Origin: Mycobacterium kiyosense
GTDB taxonomy: Bacteria; Actinomycetota; Actinomycetes; Mycobacteriales; Mycobacteriaceae
Length of the DNA stretch: 64,000 bases
Assembly (NCBI GenBank): GCA_021654635.1
Contig: AP025179.1
Coordinates: forward strand, 1,054,001 to 1,118,000
Direction: 5' to 3'
Every line of letters begins with the position of its first letter. The stretch's first letter is position 1. Below, in pieces: positions 48,096-59,515 of this stretch. The translations under genes were made by a program, and so were the position numbers. Under the pieces are notes generated by a model that saw only the letters and a list, made by a program, of their open reading frames with translations, had not been told where the DNA came from and did no database searches.

Positions 48096-48842
48096 ATGGA
48101 TGACATGAATCGGCCGTCGTGGGGGCCGTCGGAACGGCACGGCCCGCCCACCGACACGCATCACTATGCGACATGGGATGCCGCTTATGTACTGGGGTCG
48201 CTGTCCGCGACGGACCGCCGCGAATTCGAAGACCACCTGGCCGGTTGTCCGGCATGTCGCGACGCCGTCGCCGAACTCAGCGGCATCCCGGCCCTGCTCG
48301 CCCAATTGAGCCATGCCGACGTGGATGCGATCAGCGAGTCGGGCTACGTACCGCAGATATCGCCGCGCCTACTGCCGTCGTTGCTGGAGACCGTGCGCGC
48401 GCGCCGGCGCCGCACCCGCATCACCACCTGGGCGGCCTCGGTTGCCGCGGCCGTGGTGCTGGGTGTCGGCGTATTGGTGGGTGTGAATGGCGCGGCCGAC
48501 ATTTTCGGGAATCACCCGCAGCCCGCCGCCACGTCGGCCCAACCCATGGCGCAGGTCGGAACCAAGCTGTTGACGTCGACGATTTTGTTCAGCAGCCAGA
48601 GCTGGGGGACGATGATCAGCCTGCAGTGCTACTGCTTGGCGCCGCCGGACGCTCACCACGACACCCTTGCCATGGTGATAGTCAATCGCGACGGCAGCCA
48701 GACCCGGCTGGCCACCTGGGTGGCCGAGCCCGGCCGCACCGCGAACCCGGCGGGCAGCACCTCGACGCAACTCGACCAGATCGCTTCCGTACGAGTGATT
48801 TCCGCCGACAGCGGACAGGTACTGCTGGAACGGACCCTCTGA
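48096..48842 (+). CDS. rslA: RslA, zinc-binding anti-sigma factor of SigL
   Basis: 248 residues from ATG 48096 (ATG 48105 also possible). The cytoplasmic N-terminus has the ZAS motif EDHLAGCPACRDAV (HxxxCxxC), whose zinc is released on oxidation to free SigL. One membrane helix (TWAASVAAAVVLGVGVLVGV) around 125-145 leads to an extracytoplasmic domain of ~100 residues. Same order as Rv0735-Rv0736. Confidence 0.95.
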   Translation: MDDMNRPSWGPSERHGPPTDTHHYATWDAAYVLGSLSATDRREFEDHLAGCPACRDAVAELSGIPALLAQLSHADVDAISESGYVPQISPRLLPSLLETVRARRRRTRITTWAASVAAAVVLGVGVLVGVNGAADIFGNHPQPAATSAQPMAQVGTKLLTSTILFSSQSWGTMISLQCYCLAPPDAHHDTLAMVIVNRDGSQTRLATWVAEPGRTANPAGSTSTQLDQIASVRVISADSGQVLLERTL

Positions 48843-48882
48843 GAGGGCCGCGTCGAGGGCCCCAGTGCGGTAAGAAAGAGGC

Positions 48883-49383
48883 GTGGCCGACTCCGCGAAG
48901 CGTGATCCCATCGCCGCGGCACGGGCCAATTGGGAGCGGGCCGGATGGGCTGACGTCTCGTCGGGCATGGTTGCCGTGACCTCGGTGATGCGGGCGCATC
49001 AGATCCTGCTGGCGCGGGTCGAAGCGGCCCTGCGGCCTTACGACCTGAGCTTCTCCCGGTTCGAACTGCTGCGTCTGCTGGCGTTCAGCCGCACCGGCGC
49101 GTTGCCGATCACCAAGGCGTCGGACCGGCTGCAGGTGCACGTCACCAGCGTCACGCATGCGATCCGGCGGTTGGAAGCCGACGGGCTGGTGCGCCGGGTG
49201 CCGCATCCCACCGACGGGCGGACCACGCTGGTCGAGATCACCGAACTCGGCCGGTCCACCGTCGAGGACGCCACCGTCACCCTCAACGAGCAGGTGTTCG
49301 CCGACATCGGGATGGGGGCCGACGAGTCGGAGGCGCTGGTGTCGTCGATCGAGACGTTGCGTCGCCACGCGGGCGACTTCTAG
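48883..49383 (+). CDS. MarR-family transcriptional regulator
   Basis: 166 residues from GTG 48883. Winged helix: LSFSRFELLRLLAFSRTGAL, ITKASDRLQVHVTSVTHAIR (recognition helix) and the wing RRVPHPTDGRTTLVEITELG. Matches Rv0737 in position. Targets unknown; no palindrome stands out upstream. Convergent with mmsB, 12 bp apart. Confidence 0.9.
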   Translation: MADSAKRDPIAAARANWERAGWADVSSGMVAVTSVMRAHQILLARVEAALRPYDLSFSRFELLRLLAFSRTGALPITKASDRLQVHVTSVTHAIRRLEADGLVRRVPHPTDGRTTLVEITELGRSTVEDATVTLNEQVFADIGMGADESEALVSSIETLRRHAGDF

Positions 49384-49395
49384 GACCCGCGTTTT

Positions 49396-50280
49396 TTAAG
49401 CCTCGCGCAGGGTTTCGATGATCGCGCTGAAGTCCTTATCGGGGTGCTCGACAGCGAAATCGGCGTAGAGACGGGCGGCGTGGCTACCCAGCGGCGCCGA
49501 CGCTCCGGTCGATTTCACCGCGTCCATCGCCAAGCCCAGGTCTTTGTTCATCAGCGCGGTCGCAAAACCCGGCTTGAAATCGTTGTTCGCCGGCGATGTC
49601 GGAACCGGTCCTGGCACCGGGCAATTGGTATGTACCGCCCAACAGTTACCGGTCGCGCCGGTGATCACGTCGAACAGCGACTGCGCCGGTAGCCCAAGCT
49701 TCTCGGCCAGCACGAACGCTTCACCGATCGCGATCTGCTGCACCGCGAGCACCATGTTGTTGCACACCTTGGCGGCCTGTCCGGCGCCCGGGCCGCCACA
49801 GTGAACTATCTTGCCCGCCATGGGTTTCAACGCCCAGCGGGCACGCTCCACGGCTTCGGCGTCGCCGCCGACCATGAACGCCAGCGTGCCGGCCGCCGCA
49901 CCCTTCACACCCCCGGAGACCGGCGCGTCGACCTGCGCCATGCCGTGAGACTCGGCCAGCGCGTGGACTTCTCGCGCGTCATCGACCGAGATGGTGGAGC
50001 TGTCGACGAACAGGGCACCGGGCCGTGCGGCGGGCAGAATCTCGGCGTAGCAACGTTTGACCACATCACCGCTGGGCAGCATGGTGATCACCACGTCGGC
50101 GTCGGCCACCGCCTGGGCCGGGCTGTCGAAGACCGCCGCGCCCTGGCCGGCAGCGGCGTCCGCAGCGGCGGGGGCGGGGTCGAACCCGCGCACCGCGTGG
50201 CCCGCTTTCACCAGGTTCGCCGACATCGGCCCGCCCATGTTTCCCAGACCGAGGAACGCAATCGTCAGGAACTCGGTCAT
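49396..50280 (-). CDS. mmsB: 3-hydroxyisobutyrate dehydrogenase
   Basis: 294 residues from ATG 50280. NAD-binding FLGLGNMGGPMSANLVKAGH at the N-terminus, substrate loop DAPVSGGVKGAAAGTLAFMV, and catalytic Lys in GQAAKVCNNMVLAVQ. It oxidises 3-hydroxyisobutyrate to methylmalonate semialdehyde in valine breakdown. Third gene of the mmsA-fadE9-mmsB operon; 33 bp separates it from fadE9. Confidence 0.95.
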   Translation of the reverse strand: MTEFLTIAFLGLGNMGGPMSANLVKAGHAVRGFDPAPAAADAAAGQGAAVFDSPAQAVADADVVITMLPSGDVVKRCYAEILPAARPGALFVDSSTISVDDAREVHALAESHGMAQVDAPVSGGVKGAAAGTLAFMVGGDAEAVERARWALKPMAGKIVHCGGPGAGQAAKVCNNMVLAVQQIAIGEAFVLAEKLGLPAQSLFDVITGATGNCWAVHTNCPVPGPVPTSPANNDFKPGFATALMNKDLGLAMDAVKSTGASAPLGSHAARLYADFAVEHPDKDFSAIIETLREA

Positions 50281-50313
50281 GGTCGCCCTTCTAGCACTGG
50301 TTCATCCGGCGGC

Positions 50314-51474
50314 TTATCCCGCAGCTTTGAAACGGGCGGCCTCGGCGCGGCCGACTACTACCCGCATGATCTCGTTGGTCCCTTCCAGGATCCGATGCAC
50401 CCGCAGATCGCGAACGATCTTTTCCAGACCATACTCCCGCAGGTAACCGTAACCGCCGTGCAGTTGCAGCGCCTTGTCGGCGACTTCGTAGCACGTGTCG
50501 GTGACATAGCGCTTGGCCATCGCGCACAGTTCCACCTTGTCGGCGGTGTCCTCGTCGAGCGCATTCGCCGCCCGCCACAACATCATTCGCGATGTCTCCA
50601 ACCCGGTGGCCATGTCGGCCAGGGTGAACCGGATGGTGGGCTCGTCAATGAGGGCCTTGCCGAACGCGTGGCGCTCGCGCACGTACGCGCCCGCCTTGTC
50701 GAACGCGGACTGGCCGCCGCCCAGTGAGCATGCCGCGATGTTCAGCCGGCCACCGTTGAGGCCGTTCATCGCAATGCCGAAGCCGGTGCCCTCGCCGTCG
50801 GCGCCGCCCAGCATCGCGTCGGCAGGTACCCGGACGCCCTCGAGGATGACCTGCGCGGTGGGCTGCGCGTTCCAGCCCATCTTCTGTTCCATCGCACCGA
50901 AACTCAGCCCAGGCGTGTCCTTTTCGACGACGAACGCCGAAATGCCGCGGGGACCCTCGGATCCGGTTCGGGCCATCACCACGTACACGTCGGACGCGCC
51001 GGCGCCGGAGATGAACTGTTTGACGCCGTCGAGTACGTAATCTGAGCCCTGCTTGGCCGCGCGGGTGCTCAGCGCGCTCGCGTCGGAACCGGCGCCTGGC
51101 TCGGTCAGGCAATAACTCGCGATGACATCCATCGAGGCCAGTCGCGGCACCCAGCTCTTGCGTTGCTCCTCGGTGCCGTAGCGGTCGATCATCCACGAGC
51201 ACATGTTGTGAATGGACAGGAACGCGGCGGTGACCGGATCCGCGATGGCCAACTGTTCGAAGATGCGCACGCCGTCGAGTCGCCGCAAGCCGCTGCCACC
51301 GACGTCGTCGCGACAGTAGATCGCCGCCATGCCGAGTTCGGCGGCCTCGCGCAGCACATCGGTCGGAAAATGCTTGCTGGCATCCCATTCCAGGGCGAAC
51401 GGGGCGATGCGCTTTTCGGCGAACGCCGCCGCTGTCTCGGTGATTACCCGTTCTTCGTCGTCAAGAGTGAACAT
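50314..51474 (-). CDS. fadE9: Acyl-CoA dehydrogenase FadE9 (isobutyryl-CoA type)
   Basis: 386 residues from ATG 51474. ASYCLTEPGAGSDASALSTR and KQFISGAGASDVYVVMARTG are ACAD signatures; the C-terminus has LQLHGGYGYLREYGLEKIVR and RILEGTNEIMR. The operon partners point to isobutyryl-CoA oxidation to methacrylyl-CoA in valine catabolism. FAD-dependent, passing electrons to ETF. Lies 8 bp after mmsA. Confidence 0.94.
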   Translation of the reverse strand: MFTLDDEERVITETAAAFAEKRIAPFALEWDASKHFPTDVLREAAELGMAAIYCRDDVGGSGLRRLDGVRIFEQLAIADPVTAAFLSIHNMCSWMIDRYGTEEQRKSWVPRLASMDVIASYCLTEPGAGSDASALSTRAAKQGSDYVLDGVKQFISGAGASDVYVVMARTGSEGPRGISAFVVEKDTPGLSFGAMEQKMGWNAQPTAQVILEGVRVPADAMLGGADGEGTGFGIAMNGLNGGRLNIAACSLGGGQSAFDKAGAYVRERHAFGKALIDEPTIRFTLADMATGLETSRMMLWRAANALDEDTADKVELCAMAKRYVTDTCYEVADKALQLHGGYGYLREYGLEKIVRDLRVHRILEGTNEIMRVVVGRAEAARFKAAG

Positions 51475-51482
51475 GGTGACCG

Positions 51483-53003
51483 CTAATCCATTGTCGGGAT
51501 GGAGAATTCGGCACCATCCTTGATGCCCGATGGCCAGCGCGACGTGACGGTCTTCACCTTCGTGTAGAACTGAATGGACGCGGGGCCGTGCTGGTTCAGG
51601 TCGCCGAATCCCGAGCGCTTCCAGCCGCCGAAGGTGTGGTAGGCCACCGGTACCGGGATCGGCACGTTGACGCCGACCATGCCCACTTCAACCCGTGAGG
51701 TGAAGTCGCGCGCGGTGTCGCCATCGCGGGTGAAGATGGCCACGCCGTTGCCGTATTCGTGTTCGCTGGGCAGCCGCAAGGCCTCTTCGTAGTCGTGCGC
51801 CCGCACGATGCACAACACCGGGCCGAAGATTTCGTCGGTGTAGATGGACATGTCGGTGGTGACCCGGTCGAACAGAGTGGGGCCGATGAAGAAGCCGCCC
51901 TCCAGGTTGGCGTCACCGAAAGTCAAGTCGTCGCTTGCCCGTTCACGGCCGTCGATGACCAGTTCGGCGCCGGCGTCCACACCCTGGCCGATGTAGTCGC
52001 GCACGCGATTGAGCGCTGCTTCGGTGACCAGCGGGCCGTAGTCGGCCTTGGGGTCCAGGCTGTGGCCGACCCGCAGATTGTTGATTCGCTCGATCAGCCT
52101 GGCGCGCAATCGATCCGCGGTTTGCTCGCCCACCGGGACGGCAACGCTGATGGCCATGCACCGCTCGCCGGCGCTGCCGTAGCCGGCGCCGATCAGCGCG
52201 TCGACGGCCTGCTCGAGGTCGGCGTCCGGCATGACGATCATGTGATTCTTGGCCCCGCCGAAGCACTGCGATCGCTTCCCGGTGGCCGCGGCATTGGCGT
52301 AGATGTACTGCGCGATGTCGGAACTGCCGACGAACCCGACCGCCTTGATGTCCGGGTGCTGCAGGATGGCGTCGACGGCCTCCTTGTCGCCGTGCACCAC
52401 TTGGAAGACCCCGGGCGGCAGTCCGGCCTCGGTGAACAGCTCGGCGAGGCGCAGCGGAACCGATGGGTCCCGCTCACTTGGCTTGAGTACGAACGCATTT
52501 CCGCACGCGAGGGCGGGGCCGGCCTTCCACAGCGGGATCATGGCCGGGAAGTTGAACGGGGTGATCCCCGCGACCACACCGAGGGGTTGGCGCAGCGAGT
52601 ACACGTCGATGGCCGGCCCGGCGCCCTCGGTGTACTCGCCCTTGAGCAGGTGGGGGATGCCGAGGCAGAACTCGATGACCTCGATGCCGCGCTGGATGTC
52701 GCCCTTGGCGTCGGCCACCGTCTTGCCGTGTTCGAGGGACAGCAGCTCGGCAAGCTCGTCGCTGTTCTGGTTGACCAGCTCGATGAACCGCATCAAGACT
52801 CGGGCGCGACGCTGTGGATTCCAAGCGGCCCAACCCTTTTGGGCTTCTTTGGCGGATGCGACGGCGGCGTCTACGTCGGCCTGGCCGGCCATCGGCACGG
52901 TGGCCTGGACCTCCCCGGTGCTGGGGTTGAGAACGTCGGCGGTGCGGGTGGACTGGCCGGCGGTGCGCTGGCCGTCGATGAAGTGCGGAACCTGTGTGGT
53001 CAT
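51483..53003 (-). CDS. mmsA: Methylmalonate-semialdehyde dehydrogenase (CoA-acylating)
   Basis: 506 residues from ATG 53003 (MTTQVPHFIDGQRTAGQSTR). Aldehyde dehydrogenase fold with NAD-binding VGFVGSSDIAQYIY and the catalytic Cys in GSAGERCMAISVAV; no typical general-base Glu, as in CoA-acylating MMSDH. It makes propionyl-CoA from methylmalonate semialdehyde. TATACT at 53028-53033 (minus strand) is a strong -10. First gene of the valine operon. Confidence 0.95.
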   Translation of the reverse strand: MTTQVPHFIDGQRTAGQSTRTADVLNPSTGEVQATVPMAGQADVDAAVASAKEAQKGWAAWNPQRRARVLMRFIELVNQNSDELAELLSLEHGKTVADAKGDIQRGIEVIEFCLGIPHLLKGEYTEGAGPAIDVYSLRQPLGVVAGITPFNFPAMIPLWKAGPALACGNAFVLKPSERDPSVPLRLAELFTEAGLPPGVFQVVHGDKEAVDAILQHPDIKAVGFVGSSDIAQYIYANAAATGKRSQCFGGAKNHMIVMPDADLEQAVDALIGAGYGSAGERCMAISVAVPVGEQTADRLRARLIERINNLRVGHSLDPKADYGPLVTEAALNRVRDYIGQGVDAGAELVIDGRERASDDLTFGDANLEGGFFIGPTLFDRVTTDMSIYTDEIFGPVLCIVRAHDYEEALRLPSEHEYGNGVAIFTRDGDTARDFTSRVEVGMVGVNVPIPVPVAYHTFGGWKRSGFGDLNQHGPASIQFYTKVKTVTSRWPSGIKDGAEFSIPTMD

Positions 53004-53027
53004 GGTTGTCCCAGCGGGGTTAGGAGG

Positions 53028-53033
53028 AGTATA
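53028..53033 (-). promoter_or_regulatory. -10 hexamer of the mmsA operon
   Basis: Minus-strand TATACT, 25 bases upstream of the mmsA ATG, one mismatch or fewer from consensus. The region upstream (53041-53062) is AT-rich with TACTAGGATATGCAAGTATC on the minus strand, which may hold an activator or repressor site; no clear -35. Confidence 0.5.
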
Positions 53034-53126
53034 GGAACGATACTTGCATATCCTAGTAAATTGCGGCGGGCGATCGCAAGGCGGTCCGGTGTGCACCTTG
53101 CGCCGGACTGTGCTACGATCGAACAC

Positions 53127-54406
53127 ATGTGCGAATCGCTTGACTTAGCGGTGGTGCCGGCCGGCGCCGGTGAGGCCGAGTTGATCGCGCGGATCACCGA
53201 GCTCGAGCAGATCAAATGCGCCGCGGCGGCCGGGCAGGCCCGCGCGGCGGCGGCCCTGGATGCCGCGCGGCGCGCTACCGAGGCAGCCACCGGGGTGCCC
53301 GCGGGCAAGCGGGGCCGCGGGGTGGCCAGCGAGGTCGCCCTAGCCCGCCACGACTCCCCGAACCGCGGCGGTCGCCACCTCGGGTTCGCCAAAGCCCTGG
53401 TCCACGAAATGCCCCACACCCTGGCCGCCCTGGAATCCGGGGCGCTCTCGAATGGCGCGCGACGTTGATCGTGCGCGAATCAGCTTGCCTGGACCTCGAA
53501 GATCGACGCAGGCTCGACGCCGAGCTGTGCGCTGACGCGGCGGCGTTGGCCGGCATGGGTGATCGGCGCATCACCGCCGCCGCAAAGACGATTGCTTACC
53601 GTCTGGACCCGCACGCGGTCGTCGATCGCGCTGCTAAAGCGGTCGAGGAGCGCACGGTCACCACCCGGCCGGCCCCGGACATGATGACCTGGATCAGCGC
53701 ACTACTGCCGGTCGCCCAGGGTGTGGGCGTCTACGCGGCGCTCCGCCGCGCCGCCGACACCACCTTCGACGGCCGCTCACGTGGGCAGGTGATGGCCGAC
53801 ACTTTGGTTGAGCGCGTCACCGGCACCCCCGCCAGCGCGGCGGCACCGGTGACGGTCAACGTGGTGATCTCCGATCAGGCGCTGCTCGGCGACGACACCG
53901 CGCCGGCCGTCCTCGAGGGCTACGGACCCATCCCCGCCGCAGTGGCCCGCAACATGGTGACCAGCGCGGTGGCCGACCGGAAGTCCAAGGCGACGCTGCG
54001 CCGGCTCTATGCCAGTCCTGCCACCGGCGCCCTGGTCGCCCTGGAATCGCGGTCCCGCACCTTCCCGCGCGGCCTGGCCGACTTCATCGGCCTGCGCGAC
54101 CAAACCTGCCGCACCCCCTACTGCGACGCCCCCATCCGCCACCGCGACCACGCCCAACCCTGCAAACGCCGCGGACCCACCACCGCCACCAACGGCCTGG
54201 GACTCTGCGAACACTGCAACTACCTCAAAGAATCACCCGGCTGGACCGTCACCACCCACGACAACAACGGCACCCACACCGCCGCATACGCGACGCCGAC
54301 CGGTGCGCGGTACCAATCGTCCGCGCCACCGATCTATCCGAAATTCGATATCAGCGAAATCGAAACAGCCATCAGCATCACACTGACCAACCGCCATGCC
54401 GCCTAA
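53127..54406 (+). CDS. 13E12-type HNH endonuclease family protein (frameshifted)
   Basis: DUF222/HNH protein of the mycobacterial 13E12 group. Starts ATG 53127 (MCESLDLAVVPAGAGEAEL). The frame changes at about 53447, where one missing G (GALS-EWRATLIVRESACL) restores a 426-residue protein. HNH-like C-terminus: CRTPYCDAPIRHRDH then NGLGLCEHCNYLKE with both cysteine pairs. The lesion here is a deletion, unlike the others, and 13E12 copies are often degenerate, so real decay is possible. TACGAT 7 bases before the ATG suggests a leaderless start. Confidence 0.82.
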
Positions 54407-54407
54407 A

Positions 54408-54905
54408 TCAGGGGCAGGTGGCGTCGACCTCGAAGGTCTTGCTGACCTGTGCGCCCGCGTTGTCGACGCCGGTCGCCGTGCCGGTGATCTGGTAGGTGCT
54501 GCCGTTCTTGGTTGCTTTGGCGCTGTTGCCCGGCGCGCCCTCGGTGAAGCTGAGGACCACGCCGTCGACGGTGCCCAGCCCGGCGCTGTGGACCGCGGAC
54601 CCGTCTTGCTCGAGTCCGACGATGACGCCGATGATCGGATCGCCGATCTGAATGGAGAACTTGCCCTGATACGTCTCGCACACCACTGGGCCGACGGGCT
54701 GCGGCTGGCCGCCGATGAGGACCTTGGTCTCCCCGGCCGCTGCGGCGGGCGACGCCGGCACGGTGCCGGAACTGGTGCTGGTCGCGGCCGACGACGAAGC
54801 CGAACTCGAAGATGAACTGCCCGAAGACTTCTCGTCCTTCGAGCATCCCGCCATGCCCGCGACCAGCGCCGCGGCGCCAAAGACGATCAACAGCTCTCGC
54901 TTCAC
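54408..54905 (-). CDS. LpqH-like (19-kDa antigen family) lipoprotein
   Basis: 165 residues from GTG 54905, with AAGGAGA 8 bases upstream (TTG 54908 also possible). The lipoprotein signal ends VAGMAGC, lipid Cys at about residue 21. A Ser-rich linker (KSSGSSSSSSASSSAA) is followed by a ~110-residue domain with VVCETYQGKFSIQIG, GTVDGVVLSF and a final Cys pair partner in FEVDATCP. Similar to LpqH, a TLR2 ligand; this is probably a paralogue, not LpqH itself. Its stop is 1 bp from that of the 13E12 gene. Confidence 0.88.
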   Translation of the reverse strand: MKRELLIVFGAAALVAGMAGCSKDEKSSGSSSSSSASSSAATSTSSGTVPASPAAAAGETKVLIGGQPQPVGPVVCETYQGKFSIQIGDPIIGVIVGLEQDGSAVHSAGLGTVDGVVLSFTEGAPGNSAKATKNGSTYQITGTATGVDNAGAQVSKTFEVDATCP

Positions 54906-54995
54906 CAAAGTTCTCCTTCAGTCATTCTGCGGCCCGACGCACGACAGATGCCCAAGCAGTATGGCCGGTGGCGCGGCCTGTTGCACAGACGCCTA

Positions 54996-55607
54996 TTAGC
55001 GCCGGCTCGACAAGCCCTTGACGAATGCCTGGGTCTCGTCCCAGGTGGGCAGCAGGCCGGAATCGCGCACTTCGGCGAAGCTGGGGGCCGCGGCGTCGCG
55101 GTCCGACAGGCTGGGGGCGGCACCGTCCACCAGCGGCCAGTCGACGGCCAGCGTGGGATCCGTGGCGCGGATGGTGTGTTCGCGCTGGGGATTGTATTCC
55201 GCCGAACACAGGTACATCACCGTCGAATCATCTTGCAGCGCAAGGAAACCATGCGCCAACCCCTCGGAGATGTAGATGGTGCGCCGGTCCTTATCGTCCA
55301 GCAGGACCGAGTCCCATTCACCGAAAGTCGGCGAACCCAACCGGATATCGACGACGACATCGAATACCGCTCCCCGCACACAGGTGACGTACTTGGCCTG
55401 ACTCGGCGGCAGCTGGGCGAAGTGCAGGCCACGCAGGACTCCGGCCGACGACACCGAACAGTTGGCCTGCCGCACGTCCAGGCCATGGCCGGCAAAGCCG
55501 CGAAAACCCTTGTCGGTCAACCATTCGAAGAACATCCCGCGCGCGTCGCCGTGGATGGTCGGGGTGATCTCCCAGGCCCCCGGGACGCCGAGTTCGCGTA
55601 CCTTCAT
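54996..55607 (-). CDS. rmlC: dTDP-4-dehydrorhamnose 3,5-epimerase
   Basis: 203 residues from ATG 55607 (MKVRELGVPGAWEITPTIHG). Conserved cupin residues: DARGMFFEWLTDKGF, the catalytic His in RGLHFAQLPPSQAKYV, and ISEGLAHGFLALQDD. Third step of dTDP-L-rhamnose synthesis, needed for the rhamnose linker between arabinogalactan and peptidoglycan; essential in mycobacteria. Starts 1 bp after the rmlB stop. Confidence 0.96.
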   Translation of the reverse strand: MKVRELGVPGAWEITPTIHGDARGMFFEWLTDKGFRGFAGHGLDVRQANCSVSSAGVLRGLHFAQLPPSQAKYVTCVRGAVFDVVVDIRLGSPTFGEWDSVLLDDKDRRTIYISEGLAHGFLALQDDSTVMYLCSAEYNPQREHTIRATDPTLAVDWPLVDGAAPSLSDRDAAAPSFAEVRDSGLLPTWDETQAFVKGLSSRR

Positions 55608-55608
55608 C

Positions 55609-57475
<1,867 letters not shown>

Positions 57476-57506
57476 CTGAGCTCCTATACCCGTTTACCGG
57501 TACCCG

Positions 57507-58343
57507 TTATAGCCCGAGCGCGGTGGCCAGTTCGGCCAGCACCGGTACCGGGTCTCGGGCCAGCACCTGGACCGGAACGTGGTCCGCGCCCGCGTCGAGG
57601 TGCTCGCGCAGCCGCGCCGCGACGGCGTCGGTGGTTCCGTACGCGACGACGGCGTCGACCAGGCGGTCACTGCCCGGTTTGGCGACGTCATCGTCGGTGA
57701 AGCCGAGCCGCTTCCAGTTGTTCAGATAGTTGGCGAGGTTGAGATAGATGCCGAGCGCCTTGCGGCCCACCGCCCGCGCCTGCTCCGGATCGGTGGTCAG
57801 CACGACCTTGTGCTCGGGCGCCAGAAAGGCCTGCGGGCCGATCAGCTCGCGCGCCCGGGCGGTGTGCTCGGGGGTGGTCAGATACGGGTGCGCGCCAGCG
57901 CTGCGCCGGGCGGACAACTTGAGAACCTGCGGGCCCAGCGCGGCCACCACCCGCCGGTTCTTGGGCACACCGAACTCGTCGAGCTGGTCCAGGTACTCCA
58001 CCAACGCGTCGTAGGGCTTGCGGTACTCGGTGTGCGCCTCCGGATGACCGACGCCGATCCCCAGCAGGAAACGACCGGGGTAAGCCTTGTCGATCCGGTG
58101 GAACGACTCGGCGACCGGCGCTGCGGCTGCCGTCCAGATGTTGACGATCCCGGTGGCCACCTGCAACGTGTTGGTCGCTTCCAGAATCGGCTCCACCCAG
58201 TCCAGTTCGGCGGGCGGGGAGCCGCCCACCCAGACCGCGCCGTAGCCGAGGGCTTCGATCTCCCTGGCTTGCTGGGGCGTGACGCCGCGTCCGAACGAGC
58301 CGAACCGGCCAAGATCAGGTTTTCCTACAGCAGAATCGGTCAT
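57507..58343 (-). CDS. LLM-class F420-type oxidoreductase, tandem copy 1
   Basis: 278 residues from ATG 58343. Same layout as copy 2: [80 protein letters not shown]. Lies 31 bp upstream of copy 2, so the two form an operon from a local duplication; M. tuberculosis has one (Rv3463). Divergent from infA with a 253-bp gap. Substrate unknown. Confidence 0.85.
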   Translation of the reverse strand: MTDSAVGKPDLGRFGSFGRGVTPQQAREIEALGYGAVWVGGSPPAELDWVEPILEATNTLQVATGIVNIWTAAAAPVAESFHRIDKAYPGRFLLGIGVGHPEAHTEYRKPYDALVEYLDQLDEFGVPKNRRVVAALGPQVLKLSARRSAGAHPYLTTPEHTARARELIGPQAFLAPEHKVVLTTDPEQARAVGRKALGIYLNLANYLNNWKRLGFTDDDVAKPGSDRLVDAVVAYGTTDAVAARLREHLDAGADHVPVQVLARDPVPVLAELATALGL

Positions 58344-58403
58344 GGTTGCTCCAACCCCCGGGGTGACCTGGCCTATTCCGGGTGTCGGGGCTGCTACGGC
58401 GTT

Positions 58404-58433
58404 TTGCGTCGGGGGCAGCGAAGCGGGTATCGT
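58404..58433 (+). promoter_or_regulatory. Candidate infA promoter
   Basis: TTGCGT (58404-58409), 18-base spacer, TATCGT (58428-58433, TANNNT). Predicts a ~155-nt leader before infA. Pattern only. Confidence 0.45.
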
Positions 58434-58596
58434 TGCCCGACGGTGCGGCGTTCGTGCCGGCTCTTGGCGTGCCCAGTCCTGAATTCTGCGGAGTACTTCG
58501 CGGAATTTCCATCACCGGCTCACGTTTTGAAGTCAGGACGCCTGCTGCGCCGAACCAGGTGCACGGAAACGAAAAGTAGAGGATCGCCGAAAAGTA

Positions 58597-58818
58597 ATGG
58601 CTAAGAAGGACGGCGCCATCGAGGTCGAGGGCCGCGTGGTCGAGCCGCTGCCCAATGCGATGTTTCGCATTGAGCTGGAGAACGGCCATAAAGTACTCGC
58701 CCACATCAGCGGCAAGATGCGGCAGCACTACATCCGCATCCTGCCGGAGGACCGGGTGGTAGTGGAGTTGTCTCCCTACGACCTGTCCCGCGGCCGCATT
58801 GTGTACCGGTACAAGTAG
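58597..58818 (+). CDS. infA: Translation initiation factor IF-1
   Basis: 73 residues from ATG 58597 ([20 protein letters not shown]). S1/OB-fold: [20 protein letters not shown] and [22 protein letters not shown]-1 occupies the A site during initiation. First gene of infA-rpmJ-alpha operon. Intact. Confidence 0.98.
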
Positions 58819-58857
58819 CAGCGCAAACACCCAGAGAAGAACAGGACCGAGACTGCC

Positions 58858-58971
58858 GTGAAGGTGAACCCGAGCGTCAAGCCGATCTGTGACAAGTGCA
58901 GGGTGATCCGTCGGCACGGACGGGTCATGGTGATCTGCCAGGATCCCCGGCACAAGCAGCGGCAGGGCTGA
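58858..58971 (+). CDS. rpmJ: 50S ribosomal protein L36
   Basis: 37 residues from GTG 58858: [20 protein letters not shown] onward. The zinc-ribbon residues CDKC and C...H ([13 protein letters not shown]) are complete, so this is the zinc-binding form. Too short for length-based gene finding, but unmistakable. Lies 39 bp after infA. Confidence 0.97.
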   Translation: MKVNPSVKPICDKCRVIRRHGRVMVICQDPRHKQRQG

Positions 58972-59135
58972 TCAACAGCAGGGCCCGCCTGCCCTACACA
59001 ACTGAATGCTGACCTCCCAGCACCACTGAGCGGATACGCCGCACAGGACACGCCCGGACGGAGGCCGGGCCCCGCGCACAAGCGGGAACGGACTGGGATA
59101 AGACCTCCGCCTAGAAAAAAGAGGAAACGCCACCT
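58972..59135 (+). other. Leader between rpmJ and rpsM with GC-rich hairpins
   Basis: 164 bp without a gene. GCCCGG/CCGGGC with a 7-base loop (about 59047-59066) and CCCGC/GCGGG with a 6-base loop just after it can form stems in RNA. They could be a weak terminator for rpmJ or a protein-binding leader for the alpha operon (S4 autoregulation is known in other bacteria). AGAGGAAA is the rpsM ribosome binding site. Confidence 0.4.
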
Positions 59136-59510
59136 ATGGCTCGACTAGTAGGCGTCGATCTGCCGCGTGACAAGCGGATGGAGATCGCGCTGACCTATAT
59201 CTTCGGCATCGGCCGTACCCGCTCGAACGAGATTCTGGCGGCCACCGGCATCGACAAGGACTTGCGCACCAAGGACCTCACCGATGACCAGCTGACTCAT
59301 CTGCGCGACTACATCGAAGCGAACCTGAAGGTCGAGGGCGACCTGCGCCGCGAGGTGCAGGCCGACATTCGTCGCAAGATCGAGATCGGCTGCTACCAGG
59401 GGCTGCGGCACCGCCGCGGCCTGCCGGTACGCGGCCAGCGGACCAAGACCAACGCGCGGACCCGTAAAGGCCCCAAGCGCACCATCGCAGGCAAGAAGAA
59501 GGCCAGGTAG
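59136..59510 (+). CDS. rpsM: 30S ribosomal protein S13
   Basis: 124 residues from ATG 59136. [20 protein letters not shown] and the basic tail [20 protein letters not shown] define S13, which contacts P-site tRNA and bridges to L5. Intact. Confidence 0.98.
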   Translation: MARLVGVDLPRDKRMEIALTYIFGIGRTRSNEILAATGIDKDLRTKDLTDDQLTHLRDYIEANLKVEGDLRREVQADIRRKIEIGCYQGLRHRRGLPVRGQRTKTNARTRKGPKRTIAGKKKAR

Positions 59511-59515
59511 TACAG

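Noticed and set aside
53034..53062. Possible third copy of the methyltransferase 20-bp element upstream of mmsA
   Set aside because: Only GATACTT and a scattered AT pattern match; the rest differs and the gene is unrelated.
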